Source of the DNA: Astragalus membranaceus
Taxonomy: Eukaryota > Streptophyta > Magnoliopsida > Fabales > Fabaceae
Direction of reading: 5' to 3'
Length of the DNA: 64,000 nucleotides
Assembly: GCA_039519185.1 (NCBI GenBank)
Contig: CM076846.1
Span: 69,178,666 to 69,242,665 of the forward strand
Part shown: piece by piece, positions 20,152 through 32,120 of the stretch
Layout of the letters: each line of letters starts with the position of its first letter
Position numbering within the stretch: the first letter of the stretch is position 1
Made by a program: the position numbers and the translations under genes
Notes under the pieces: generated by a model
What the model saw: the letters and a program-made list of their open reading frames with translations, nothing else
Databases searched by the model: none
Told to the model about the DNA's origin: nothing

Positions 20152-23100
20152 ATGGCTGAACAAAGAACACTAAGGCAGCTCGCTGCCCCTGATGTGAACT
20201 ATAATGGTTTATGTATTGATTACCCTCAAGCTGATACACCATTTGAATTGAAATCGGGTTTAATACACTTGTTGCCAAAGTTTAATGGTCTTGCAGGTGA
20301 GGATCCGCATAAGCATTTGAAAGAATTTCAGGTTGTGTGTTCTACACCATTGAGGCCTGAAGGAATCACTAAAGATCACATCAAACTCAGAGCCTTTCCA
20401 TTCTCATTGCAAGGTGCGGCAAAGGATTGGATATATTACCTTGAACCAAATTCTATCACAAGCTGGAATGCTCTGAAAAGAGCGTTCTTAGAAAGATACT
20501 TTCCTGCCTCCAGAGCTGCATCAATCAGAAAACAGATATGTGGAATTAGACAGTACGGTGAGTCATTAGCTGAGTACTGGGAGAGATTCAAGCAATTAGT
20601 GTCCAGTTGTCCCCAACACCAGATCACCGAGCAGTTACTTATCCAGTACTTCTATGAAGGTTTGTTACCGATGGATAGAAACATTCTTGATGCTGCTAGT
20701 GGTGGAGCACTTGTTGATAAAACTCCAGCTGCTGCCAAAGCCTTGATTGAAAACATGTCTCTCAACTCCCAACAGTTCACCACTAGAAACAGTTCTGTCC
20801 AAACCAAAGGTGTGAACGAGATCCAGGGTTCTTCCAACAAAGCTTTAGAAACAAGAATTGACGAGCTTACTTCTTTAGTGAAACGGTTGGCAGCAGGTAA
20901 GACTCAAGCAGCAAACTTGTGTGGTATTTGTACTTCTCCTGAACACCCGACCGATACATGTCCTATTTTGCAAGATGAGTCAATCACCGAGTTGCCTCAA
21001 GCTTATGCAGCAACCCTTTACAACCAAGGAAACAATCAGAAAGGGCACAACATTCCTGACCTGTCCACTAACAAATACCATCCCAATTGGAGGAACCATC
21101 CAAACCTTCGATATGGGAACCAACAGTCCAGCCAACAACAAAACCCTCCCCTAGTGACCACCCCTGTACCTTCCGGACCTTCACTAGAGGATCTTGTCAA
21201 GCAAATGGCTGTCAACAATCTCCAGTTCCAACAAAGAACTGATTCTAGCATTCAGACCTTGCAGACACAGATTGGACAGCTTGCTACTTCAATGAATGCC
21301 ATGCAGCAAGCCCAAGGATCGAACCAACTTCCCGCCCAAACAGTTGTGAATCCAAGAGGCCCTAATGTGAGTGAAATTTCCTTGAGATTCGGAAAAGTAG
21401 TGGAACCAGCCAAAAATGAAAAAACTCCTGAGGTAACACCTTCTTTACCTGAACCCTCTTCTGTTTTGGTAGAAGCTGAAAAAGATAAACTGAAAGAGTA
21501 TGTACCACCAGTTCCCTTCCCGCATAGAGTACTGAAAAATAAAGGGACTGATGAGGGGGACAAGGAGAGAGAGATTTTGGAGGTATTCAGGAAGGTCGCG
21601 GTAAACATTCCGCTTCTTGATGTCATTAAGCAGGTTCTGAAGTACGCAAAGTTCCTGAAAGATTTGTGTACACACAAAAGGAGGTTGAAGGGAAATGAGA
21701 GAGTCAACTTGGGAAGAAATGTTTCTGCTTTCATTCAGCCTAAGCTTTCATCTGGAAAAGCCACAGGAGAGCAAAATGTTTCAGCTCTCACTCAGATCAT
21801 GCCACAAAAGTGCAAGGATCCAGGAACTTTTGCTATTCCTTGTACCATCGGGAATAGTAAATTCGAGAATTGCATGCTTGATTTAGGAGCGGGCATTAAT
21901 GTTATGCCTACTTCTGTTTATAATAACCTTAATCTTGGTCCTTTGCAGCATACAGGTTTAATCATTCAGCTGGCGAACAGAAGCAATGCCCGCCCCACCG
22001 AAGTAGTGGAAAATGTCCTTGTTCAAGTTAATGACTTAATTTTTCCTGCAGATTTTTACATCCTGGACATGAAAGGCGAAACTAAGTCAAGCAGGGCTCC
22101 CATCATTTTAGGCAGACCGTTCATGAAAACAGCGAAAACCAAAATTGATGTTGATGATGGAACCATGTCCATGGAATTTGGTGACATTGTCCCGAAATTT
22201 AACATTTTCGATGCGATGAAATATCCCTTGGAAGAGCATTCCATTTTTCATATTGAATTGATCTCTGAGTTGGTTGATGACACTTGCTCTGAATTGTTTT
22301 CACTGGATTTTCCATCCTTATCTGGATTTGATGATATTTATTCATGTGCTGATTGTACTGACACTAACCTTTGTGTTGTATGTGCTGAGATTGATGCTGC
22401 CTTGCAGGGTGACATGTTTCCTACAAGTGAAGTTGTTGTCGATGAAGTTGTTTATGCAGTTGATGCTCTCGACATCCCGGCTGCCCTGAACACTCCATCC
22501 ATCGAGCAGCCTCCGTCCTTAGAGCTGAAACAACTCCCGGATAATCTGAAATACGCTTATTTGGGGAGTGATGAAAAACTCCCTGTTATTATTTCTTCTA
22601 ACCTTGATTTCGATCAGGAAAATAAACTTTTGCAGGTTTTGAGGAAGCACAAGAAGGCAATTGGTTGGACATTAGCTGACATCCCAGGTATTAGTCCTTC
22701 CATGTGTATGCACAGGATTTTACTTGAGGATGGTGCGAAAACAGTAAGGCAGCCCCAAAGGAGGCTTAATCCTTTGATTCTTGATGTTGTGAAGAAAGAG
22801 GTAACCAAACTCTTGCAAGCAGGTATCATTTATCCTATCTCTGACAGTAAATGGGTAAGCCCAGTGCAGGTTGTACCTAAGAAATCTGGACTCACAGTGG
22901 TGAAAAATGAAAAGAATGATCTTGTTCCCACTAGAGTTCAGAACAGTTGGAGAGTTTGTATTGATTACAGGAGATTGAACCAGGCTACTAGAAAGGATCA
23001 CTTTCCTTTACCGTTCATTGACCAAATGCTTGAACGGCTTGCTGGTAAATCACATTATTGTTTTCTTGATGGGTTTTCAGGTTATTTTCAAATTCATATT

Positions 23101-25434
23101 GCACCTGAAGATCAAGAAAAGACTACTTTTACATGCCCATTCGGTACATTTTCTTACAGAAGGATGCCTTTTGGTCTTTGCAATGCTCCTGGCACTTTCC
23201 AGCGATGCATGATTAGCATTTTTGCTGATTTTATTGAAAACTGCATGGAAGTGTTTATGGATGATTTCACTGTTTATGGTTCTTCATTTGATGCATGTTT
23301 GAGCAGCCTAAATATGGTTTTAGAGAGATGCATCGAAACTGACCTTGTTTTAAATTATGAAAAATGCCATTTTATGGTTGAACAGGGAATTGTTTTAGGT
23401 CACATAATTTCTGAAAAGGGAATTTCTGTAGACCCTGCTAAGATTGATGTGATTTCCACACTGCCTTACCCATCTTGCATTCGCGAGATTCGTTCTTTTC
23501 TTGGTCATGCAGGTTTTTACAGGCGTTTCATTAAGGATTTCAGCAAGATAGCTCTTCCGCTTTCCAACTTGTTAAAGAATGACGTCACTTTCAACTTCGA
23601 TGACAAATGCAAAACAGCATTTGACTTCTTGAAGAAAGCATTGACCTCTGCTCCTATCATCCAGCCCCCTGACTGGACCCTCCCGTTTGAGATTATGTGT
23701 GATGCTTCTAACTATGCTGTTGGGGCGGTCCTTGCACAAAGAGTTGACAAGGCTGCCCATGTTATTTATTATGCTTCTAGGACTTTAGATTCTGCACAGT
23801 CAAAGTTACACCACCACCGAAAAAGAACTTCTAGCTATTGTTTTTGCTCTTGATAAATTCAGATCATATCTGCTAGGTTCCAAGGTTGTTGTTTTTACTG
23901 ACCATGCAGCTTTAAAGTACTTGTCGAAGAAGCCGGAAGCAAAACCGAGATTGATTCGGTGGATGTTGTTGCTCCAAGAGTTTAATGTAGAGATTAAAGA
24001 CAAAAGTGGAGCTGAGAACTTAGTGGCTGATCACTTGAGCAGGATAGAGAGAGATGAAGATCCCTTTCCCATTCAGGATGACTTTCCTGATGAGCAGCTT
24101 TTACTTTTGCATGGGATCACCCCTTGGTTTGCTGATATTGTTAATTATCTTGTTGCTGGTGTTTTTCCTACAGGTGCATCTAAGTCTCAAATTCAAAAAC
24201 TCAAGAGTGATGCCAAGTATTATGTTTGGGATGATCCATATCTTTGGAAGTTTGGTAGTGATCAGGTAATTAGGAGATGTGTCCCCGACTATGAGATTGA
24301 ATCTATTTTGAATTTTTCTCATGCATCTCAAGTCGGGGGACACTTTGGTCCTCAAAGGACTGCAAGAAAAGTCCTAGACTCAGGTTTCTATTGGCCCACT
24401 GTTTTTAAGGATGCTTATGAGACTTATCGCACTTGTAAAGAGTGCCAGATAGCAGGTACAGCCATCACTCGTAAGAGTGAAATGCCTCAACAACCTATGC
24501 TTTTCTGTGAGGTATTTGATGTATGGGGAATCGACTTCATGGGTCCCTTTCCTATATCATTTGGTTTTCTCTACATTTTACTTGCTGTTTATTATGTTTC
24601 AAAGTGGGTAGAAGCTATCCCCACTAGGACTAATGATTCCAGAGTTGTTGCAGATTTTGTCAGGTCTAATATTTTTTGCAGGTTTGGAATACCGCGCGCT
24701 ATCATAAGTGACCAAGGCACTCATTTCTGTAACCGCACCATGGAAGCTTTGCTCCGCAAGTATGGAGTTGTGCACAAAGTCTCTACTGCATATCACCCAC
24801 AAACTAATGGGCAAGCTGAGATCTCAAACAGAGAGATCAAACAGGTTTTAGAGAAAATGGTGCAGCCAAACAGGAAGGACTGGAGCCGCCGTCTAGAAGA
24901 CGCACTTTGGGCTCAAAGGACAGCTTTCAAGACACCCATAGGGATGTCTCCCTATCGACTTGTTTTCGGTAAGGCATGCCATCTTTCTGTAGAGATAGAA
25001 CACCGTGCTTATTGGGCGGTGAAAAGCTGTAATTTGGAGATGCAACAAGCGGGTATTGAAAGAAAACTCCAATTACAACAACTTGAAGAGCTTAGGCTAG
25101 AGGCTTATGAAAGCTCTAGGATTTATAAAGAGAAAACTAAGCACTTCCATGATAAGATGATTTCTAGGAAGGAATTCTCTGTGGGCCAACAGGTTTTATT
25201 GTTTAATTCCCGCCTTAAGCTTATGGCTGGGAAACTTTGATCCAAATGGATTGGCCCTTTTGTTGTTACTAATGTTTTCCCTCATGGTGCAGTAGAGATT
25301 AAAAGTGCAGGTACTGACAAAGTTTTCAAGGTCAATGGGCAGCGCCTAAAGCTATTCCATGAAAGTTCGGTGCCTGAAGATGCAAACATAGAGGAGCTTT
25401 CTTTGGAAGCGCCCAACTACACTGCAACTTGATC
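20152..25434 (+). pseudogene. Athila gag-pol polyprotein, one frameshift and one premature stop
   Basis: Start at MAEQRTLRQLAAPDVNYN, the usual Athila gag opening. Gag includes the capsid-like part and a CGICTSPEHPTDTC knuckle (near 20920). Protease has a DLGAG active site (about 21880). Reverse transcriptase shows VCIDYRRLN (about 22957) and FMDD (about 23254). The frame shifts near 23803-23810 inside RNase H (SYTTTEKELLAIVFALD is in the next frame). Integrase has the HHCC finger (HASQVGGHFGP to CKECQ), the D-D-E residues (GIDFMG, SDQGTHF, NREIKQ) and a C-terminal tail beyond a TGA at 25238-25240 (WIGPFVV, FKVNGQRLK), ending near 25431. All catalytic residues survive, so damage is recent and light. 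A full-length protein would not be made without bypassing both lesions. Confidence 0.9.
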
Positions 25435-26408
25435 AGGAAGTTCTTCTTTCCTTCTCTCTACTTTAATAGTTATGTCCTTTCATTGAGGACAATGCTTGTT
25501 TCAAGTGTGGGGGAGGGAATCATTTGTTTTCTTTGCTTTTGTTCGTTGTTTTGTTTTGTTTTCAGTTATTATAAAAAAATGCATCTTTTTGAAAGTTTTG
25601 GGTTATAGATTAATCTGAGTTTTGGGTTGTGGAGACTTGGGAAAAGTTCACAAGATCGGTATCGTCTTAACACCGTGAGTCTTCTGCATATGGAAATTAA
25701 TTTGAATCCTTATTATGACATAGCCTTGAATTCTCATTCTCTGACAGCTCTTGAGTAGTTTATCCTTGCAGTCAGCACCATCTCACACACGCTCTATGTA
25801 AGGAAGCCGATGAAAATAAGTGAGTGATCCAAAAAAAAAAAAGGGAATGCTCCTTCTAAGTTTGGTGACCCTCACCCGGTCACTTAACCCAACGGTCGTA
25901 AAACCCTTTCAAAAAAAAAAAAAAGAAAAAAAAAGGATCCCCGTTGTTAGTTGGTTCAGAGGTTTCTGGTGCTGAACTTGGTAGGGCGGATTACGGTCCG
26001 ATCCCCAGCAACTACAATTGGGTAAACACGGGGTTATGCCACTTATTTCCAGAACTCCATGCAAAAAGGATCAGAGTCACTAACCGGTAGCCTTACCATG
26101 AGTGTGTGGAGATAACGGGCTTAATGTGATTGCGCCAGAATGAAAAAGAGGAAAAAGGAGGATGCGTAAGTTAGGCTTTGGCATAATAACATGATTCAGA
26201 TTGGATTGTGTATTCAGGAGGCTTATGATTGCACAATTGTGGATTAGTGTTCCTACGATATCCTTAGTGTGCAAGATTAGTACCTATCGATGCAATCTTA
26301 ACCGAAGAAAAGTTTGTGGCCTGGAATGAGTAACTGATGATGCTTGTGTGTTTTCTGAGTTTTTATTTTATTTTGCTCGGAGTGCAAAAGTTCAAGTGTG
26401 GGGGAATT
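25435..26408 (+). other. Athila 3' non-coding region and polypurine tract
   Basis: About 1 kb with no credible ORF. It contains AAGTGTGGGGGAGGG (about 25502), two A-rich runs (about 25829 and 25909) and the PPT AAGTGTGGGGGAATT immediately before the 3' LTR. Confidence 0.7.
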
Positions 26409-27457
26409 TGATCAGTGCATTTTCATGCACATTCTTCCATGTTTGTACTTAAGCATTTCTATGTTTGGCTTTGTTTATTTTTATGTTTTATAATGTTTTT
26501 CTAATATAGTTTATTTTTGGTTTAATTTGATTTCCGTATTTTATTTTCAGCTTTAGCAGCTTTCTCGGAAAATTTATAACTGGAGCTACCAGTATCGGAT
26601 CGACACGTTCTAATATGCGTTGAAAAGCTAAGAGAAAGAGCTACAACTTTCATGTTGAAGCCAGAAGGTGATTCGGACTGTGGAAGGCTTGAATAATTCG
26701 TTGAAGTTGCAGCATTAGATATTTTTTAAGTTTTGGTCGACTTTGGGCCGGTTTTTTTTTTATGTTTTTGACCCAGTTGGGTTATGACCCGAATTCCTTG
26801 TTTTCCATTATACCTAGGCAGCCGTTTACTGTTCAGACGATTACTATTCACGAAATATTTTGGGAAGCTTTGAACGATGGTGATGGAGAACTAATCATCC
26901 ACAATTGATCTGCTGTAATCAAGTTTCCAACGCTTTGAGGTTTTTTTATCTTATCAATTCAATTTCGTTTCTCTTTCAATTCTATTCTATGAAAATTCAT
27001 ATGCTTAATCTGTATTTCATGGAAAGGTTTTGATTAAATTCGCATGATCGTGTTCCTAATTTTAATCGCCGTTTACGTCGCTTTGTCGTTAAACCGCGTT
27101 TGTAAATCGTATTTGCTTAATTTGCGATTGTTTAACCCGTTTTCTTAATTCGGAATATTATCTTTTGCGCTTGTCAATTGGTATTGAATCGAATAGAGAT
27201 CGAAGCCGCTTAGGGAATTGGTAAGGTAGAAACCAGTGATTAGCCGGAAACCGAAAACAGTAGATCGACTTCTTTTATAATCACGTATTTTAATCATTTA
27301 CTTAATTGTTTTCTGAAGCAAAACTTAAAATCCCCCTACTGTTCTAGTCAGTTGGTTAATTCATACAAGAATCCTTGAGAGACGATACTCGAGTTGTCGT
27401 TACCGTAAACTACATTTTTAAAATCACTCGTTTTGATCCGTGCGCGACAGCGGATCA
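26409..27457 (+). repeat. Athila 3' LTR
   Basis: 1,049 bp. Shares the ~20-bp gap with the third copy but has private substitutions of its own. Confidence 0.95.
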
Positions 27458-27462
27458 AAGGG

Positions 27463-27742
27463 TTTGATGGTTTGGCTTGAGGTGGGGGTGGATGAAGGGT
27501 AAGTAATGAAGGGTTGGAACTGTGAGAAGTTGGCTTTTGTGATGGAGAATGTGTTTTGGATGGAGGGGAAGGTTCATTGGGTGGTGATGGTTTATGTGAA
27601 GGTGTGATGGAAAGGTTTTGGGTGAGTGGTGATTGGGGAAAAAGAAATCATTAACAAGGTTTAAATGATGAGAAAGAGAAGACACACTACCCATTAGCAG
27701 AGGTGACTGCCAAATTAGCCATATTGGCATTTGAAACTCCAT
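27463..27742 (-). pseudogene. X1 Ser/Pro/His-rich segment, duplication unit 1
   Basis: Minus-strand frames are low-complexity, with PSHKPSPPNEPSPPSKTHSP in one and HHHP-type text in another. No frame is clearly selected and stops interrupt the Pro-rich one. Y2 has a Pro-rich linker in a comparable place. The copy is at 30690-30969. Confidence 0.35.
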
Positions 27743-28095
27743 TTTTACTTTTTGACCACGTACTCAACACCCCAGCAACAGGTCTGCAGCACCACTTCAG
27801 CAACAGGTGCTGCAACACATGGTGCTGCAGAACCAAAATTCTACATAATTGACAGCACATACCTGAAAAAGTAAAAACAAAAACACACAAAACAAAATTA
27901 GTCCTAAAAATCTTGGTTGCCTCCCAGCAACACTTAATTTATAGTCTTTAGCTTGAGTTGGCCTTCAAAACCCAAGTTAGGGTGGATAATAGGACAAGAA
28001 GAAAATATCATTTTTATACTCTACACTCTTTTCTTCCAACTACACAATCTTTTTGTTTTTCTCTTTGTAGTCCAGCAGCGCTTAATTTATAGTCT

Positions 28096-28479
28096 TTATT
28101 CTACAACTACAAAATCTTTTTGTTTTTCTTCCACTACTTCCAAATGACCACATTCATTTTTACACTCTACACTCTTTTCTTCCTTTTGCTCAACCAGCTC
28201 CTCACTACAACTCTCTTCTTTTAGATGCTCCATTATAGTCTTAATGTGAGCCTCCATATTCTTACATGAAGCTTCAAAGTTGTCATGATCCACTTTAATA
28301 GCTTCAAAGGAATGAGCTAAGAGTTTTTCACACTCTACACCCTTTTCTTCCTTTTGCTCAACCACCTCTTCACAACAACTCTCTTCTTTTAGATGCCCCA
28401 TTATAGTCTTAACGTGAGCCTCTATATTGTTACATGAAACTTCAAAGTTGTCATGATCCACTTTAATAGATTCAATGGA
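28096..28479 (-). pseudogene. X1 repeat-protein ORF, 5'-truncated duplicate
   Basis: The last 120-odd codons of the 194-residue X1 ORF. It lacks the start because the tandem duplication junction at 28479 cuts it. The reading frame is otherwise open to the stop at 28096. Confidence 0.8.
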
Positions 28480-29634
28480 TTGGCCCTTTTGTTGTTACTA
28501 ATGTTTTCCCTCATGGTGCAGTAGAGATTAAAAGTGCAGGTACTGACAAAGTTTTCAAGGTCAATGGGCAGCGCCTAAAGCTATTCCATGAAAGTTCGGT
28601 GCCTGAAGATGCAAACATAGAGGAGCTTTCTTTGGAAGCGCCCAACTACACTGCAACTTGATCAGGAAGTTCTTCTTTCCTTCTCTCTACTTTAATAGTT
28701 ATGTCCTTTCATTGAGGACAATGCTTGTTTCAAGTGTGGGGGAGGGAATCATTTGTTTTCTTTGCTTTTGTTCGTTGTTTTGTTTTGTTTTCAGTTATTA
28801 TAAAAAAATGCATCTTTTTGAAAGTTTTGGGTTATAGATTAATCTGAGTTTTGGGTTGTGGAGACTTGGGAAAAGTTCACAAGATCGGTATCGTCTTAAC
28901 ACCGTGAGTCTTCTGCATATGGAAATTAATTTGAATCCTTATTATGACATAGCCTTGAATTCTCATTCTCTGACAGCTCTTGAGTAGTTTATCCTTGCAG
29001 TCAGCACCATCTCACACACGCTCTATGTAAGGAAGCCGATGAAAATAAGTGAGTGATCCAAAAAAAAAAAAGGGAATGCTCCTTCTAAGTTTGGTGACCC
29101 TCACCCGGTCACTTAACCCAACGGTCGTAAAACCCTTTCAAAAAAAAAAAAAGAAAAAAAAAGGATCCCCGTTGTTAGTTGGTTCAGAGGTTTCTGGTGC
29201 TGAACTTGGTAGGGCGGATTACGGTCCGATCCCCAGCAACTACAATTGGGTAAACACGGGGTTATGCCACTTATTTCCAGAACTCCATGCAAAAAGGATC
29301 AGAGTCACTAACCGGTAGCCTTACCATGAGTGTGTGGAGATAACGGGCTTAATGTGATTGCGCCAGAATGAAAAAGAGGAAAAAGGAGGATGCGTAAGTT
29401 AGGCTTTGGCATAATAACATGATTCAGATTGGATTGTGTATTCAGGAGGCTTATGATTGCACAATTGTGGATTAGTGTTCCTACGATATCCTTAGTGTGC
29501 AAGATTAGTACCTATCGATGCAATCTTAACCGAAGAAAAGTTTGTGGCCTGGAATGAGTAACTGATGATGCTTGTGTGTTTTGAGTTTTTATTTTATTTT
29601 GCTCGGAGTGCAAAAGTTCAAGTGTGGGGGAATT

Positions 29635-30684
29635 TGATCAGTGCATTTTCATGCACATTCTTCCATGTTTGTACTTAAGCATTTCTATGTTTGGCTTTGT
29701 TTATTTTTATGTTTTATAATGTTTTTCTAATTTAGTTTATTTTTGGTTTAATTTGATTTCCGTATTTTATTTTCAGCTTTAGCAGCTTTCTCGGAAAATT
29801 CATAACTGGAGCTACCAGTATCGGATCGACGCGTTCTAATATGCGTTGAAAAGCTAAGAGAAAGAGCTACAACTTTCATGTTGATGCCAGAAGGTGATTC
29901 GGACTGTGGAAGGCTTGAATAATTCGTTGAAGTTGCAGCATTAGATATTTTTTAAGTTTTGGTCGACTTTGGGCCGGTTTTTTTTTTTATGTTTTTGACC
30001 CAGTTGGGTTATGACCCGAATTCCTTGTTTTCCATTATACCTAGGCAGCTGTTTACTGTTCAGACGATTACTATTCACGAAATATTTTGGGAAGCTTTGA
30101 ACGATGGTGATGGAGAACTAATCATCCACAATTGATCTGCTGTAATCAAGTTTCCAACGCTTTGAGGTTTTTTTATCTTATCAATTCAATTTCGTTTCTC
30201 TTTCAATTCTATTCTATGAAAATTCATATGCTTAATCTGTATTTCATGGAAAGGTTTTGATTAAATTCGCATGATCGTGTTCCTAATTTTAATCGCCGTT
30301 TACGTCGCTTTGTCGTTAAACCGCGTTTGTAAATCGTATTTGCTTAATTTGCGATTGTTTAACCCGTTTTCTTAATTCGGAATATTATCTTTTGCGCTTG
30401 TCAATTGGTATTGAATCGAATAGAGATCGAAGCCGCTTAGGGAATTGGTAAGGTAGAAACCAGTGATTAGCCGGAAACCGAAAACAGTAGATCGACTTCT
30501 TTTATAATCACGTATTTTAATCATTTACTTAATTGTTTTCTGAAGCAAAACTTAAAATCCCCCTACTGTTCTAGTCAGTTGGTTAATTCATACAAGAATC
30601 CTTGAGAGACGATACTCGAGTTGTCGTTACCGTAAACTACATTTTTAAAATCACTCGTTTTGATCCGTGCGCGACAGCGGATCA
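29635..30684 (+). repeat. Third Athila LTR, created by tandem duplication
   Basis: 1,050 bp, followed by AAGGG and the same X1 sequence as the 3' LTR. It is not a separate insertion: the sequence left of it is the Athila 3' region joined to X1 through the duplication junction at 28479. Confidence 0.95.
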
Positions 30685-30689
30685 AAGGG

Positions 30690-30969
30690 TTTGATGGTTT
30701 GGCTTGAGGTGGGGGTGGATGAAGGGTAAGTAATGAAGGGTTGGAACTGTGAGAAGTTGGCTTTTGTGATGGAGAATGTGTTTTGGATGGAGGGGAAGGT
30801 TCATTGGGTGGTGATGGTTTATGTGAAGGTGTGATGGAAAGGTTTTGGGTGAGTGGTGATTGGGGAAAAAGAAATCATTAACAAGGTTTAAATGATGAGA
30901 AAGAGAAGACACACTACCCATTAGCAGAGGTGACTGCCAAATTAGCCATATTGGCATTTGAAACTCCAT
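30690..30969 (-). pseudogene. X1 Ser/Pro/His-rich segment, duplication unit 2
   Basis: Identical in sense to 27463-27742 and duplicated with it. Non-coding or decayed coding sequence. Confidence 0.35.
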
Positions 30970-31322
30970 TTTTACTTTTTGACCACGTACTCAACACCCC
31001 AGCAACAGGTCTGCAGCACCACTTCAGCAACAGGTGCTGCAACACATGGTGCTGCAGAACCAAAATTCTACATAATTGACAGCACATACCTGAAAAAGTA
31101 AAAACAAAAACACACAAAACAAAATTAGTCCTAAAAATCTTGGTTGCCTCCCAGCAACACTTAATTTATAGTCTTTAGCTTGAGTTGGCCTTCAAAACCC
31201 AAGTTAGGGTGGATAATAGGACAAGAAGAAAATATCATTTTTATACTCTACACTCTTTTCTTCCAACTACACAATCTTTTTGTTTTTCTCTTTGTAGTCC
31301 AGCAGCGCTTAATTTATAGTCT

Positions 31323-31907
31323 TTATTCTACAACTACAAAATCTTTTTGTTTTTCTTCCACTACTTCCAAATGACCACATTCATTTTTACACTCTACACT
31401 CTTTTCTTCCTTTTGCTCAACCAGCTCCTCACTACAACTCTCTTCTTTTAGATGCTCCATTATAGTCTTAATGTGAGCCTCCATATTCTTACATGAAGCT
31501 TCAAAGTTGTCATGATCCACTTTAATAGCTTCAAAGGAATGAGCTAAGAGTTTTTCACACTCTACACCCTTTTCTTCCTTTTGCTCAACCACCTCTTCAC
31601 AACAACTCTCTTCTTTTAGATGCCCCATTATAGTCTTAACGTGAGCCTCTATATTGTTACATGAAACTTCAAAGTTGTCATGATCCACTTTAATAGATTC
31701 AATGGAATGAGCTAAGAGTTTTTCAAAATTAGAGTTCCCCTCATGTAATCCATTGGTTTGAGCTTGAGAACTTGACTCTTGCTCAAACACAAAGTTTGGC
31801 ATGGGCATGGAGTTTAACTCAAAACAGCCCCTTTCATCTTCATCTCCATTGAAACAATGTTGTTGAGCATTCTCTTCTTGCATAAAGTAAAAATTCCAAT
31901 GGTTCAT
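31323..31907 (-). CDS. X1 acidic repeat protein of unknown function, 194 residues
   Basis: Intact ORF about 190 bases downstream of the X1 primer site, the place usually taken by gag. After an acidic head (EENAQQHCFNGDEDER) it contains two tandem 56-residue repeats (residues 62-117 and 118-173), each beginning EKLLAHS, passing through IKVDHDNFE and HLKEES, and ending VEQKEEK plus VEC. The repeats look helical, possibly coiled-coil. The tail (LEVVEEKQKDFVVVE) is acidic. There is no zinc knuckle, protease or other known retroelement domain, and I do not recognise the family. The open frame despite the old LTRs hints at constraint or at recent amplification of the family, but repeats can stay open by chance. 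Confidence 0.6.
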   Translation of the reverse strand: MNHWNFYFMQEENAQQHCFNGDEDERGCFELNSMPMPNFVFEQESSSQAQTNGLHEGNSNFEKLLAHSIESIKVDHDNFEVSCNNIEAHVKTIMGHLKEESCCEEVVEQKEEKGVECEKLLAHSFEAIKVDHDNFEASCKNMEAHIKTIMEHLKEESCSEELVEQKEEKSVECKNECGHLEVVEEKQKDFVVVE

Positions 31908-32094
31908 GGCTTAAAGTGGTTTTTTTCTCACAAAAACACCAAGAACAAATAACAGTAAAAACAACAAATAAAACACACTACAAATACAAAGCACAATACA
32001 AAATAGAAAAAAATTTGCTGAAAAACAGAACTAACTAATAAATGAATCTAAACTAACTAAACTTACAAATTAAAGAATAGAAAATAACTATGAC
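31908..32094 (-). other. X1 5' leader
   Basis: AT-rich non-coding leader between the primer site and the 194-residue ORF. No structure recognised. Confidence 0.5.
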
Positions 32095-32114
32095 AATCCC
32101 CGGCAACGACGCCA
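32095..32114 (-). promoter_or_regulatory. X1 primer binding site, tRNA-Asp type
   Basis: Minus strand reads TGGCGTCGTTGCCGGGGATT, complementary to plant tRNA-Asp with a single mismatch. The LTR end (CACACA) lies six bases away. Confidence 0.85.
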
Positions 32115-32120
32115 AAAACA

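Larger units (their letters stand above)
18440..27457 (+). mobile_element. Athila-lineage Ty3/Gypsy retrotransposon, nearly complete
   Basis: LTRs 18440-19503 and 26409-27457 (both TGATCAGTGC...CGGATCA) flank a tRNA-Asp primer site, gag-pol and a PPT. A perfect 5-bp duplication AAGGG (18435-18439 and 27458-27462) marks the ends. The LTRs differ by a handful of substitutions and a ~20-bp gap (near 19188 against 27158), so insertion is moderately recent. It lies in the Pro-rich region of X1, in opposite orientation. No envelope-like ORF is seen between integrase and the 3' LTR. Confidence 0.95.
25251..28479. repeat. 3.2 kb tandem duplication, unit 1
   Basis: Unit 1 runs from the integrase tail through the Athila 3' LTR into X1. 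At 28479/28480 the sequence jumps from the X1 word AATGGA back to the Athila word after AATGGA (25245-25250). The shared six bases mark the junction. Confidence 0.95.
28480..31706. repeat. 3.2 kb tandem duplication, unit 2
   Basis: Near-identical to 25251-28479, including the Athila 3' region, a third LTR (29635-30684) with the same AAGGG flank, and X1 sequence to 31706, after which X1 continues uninterrupted. Differences are a few substitutions and short homopolymer/CT indels. Confidence 0.95.

Noticed and set aside
22614..22829. Minus-strand ORFs within 20002-25240
   Set aside because: Shadow frames of the Athila gag-pol coding strand.
29635..30684. A second nested Athila element or independent solo LTR
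   Set aside because: It has the same AAGGG and downstream sequence as the 3' LTR at 27457, and its left side is Athila 3' sequence joined at the 28479 duplication junction. It is a product of tandem duplication.
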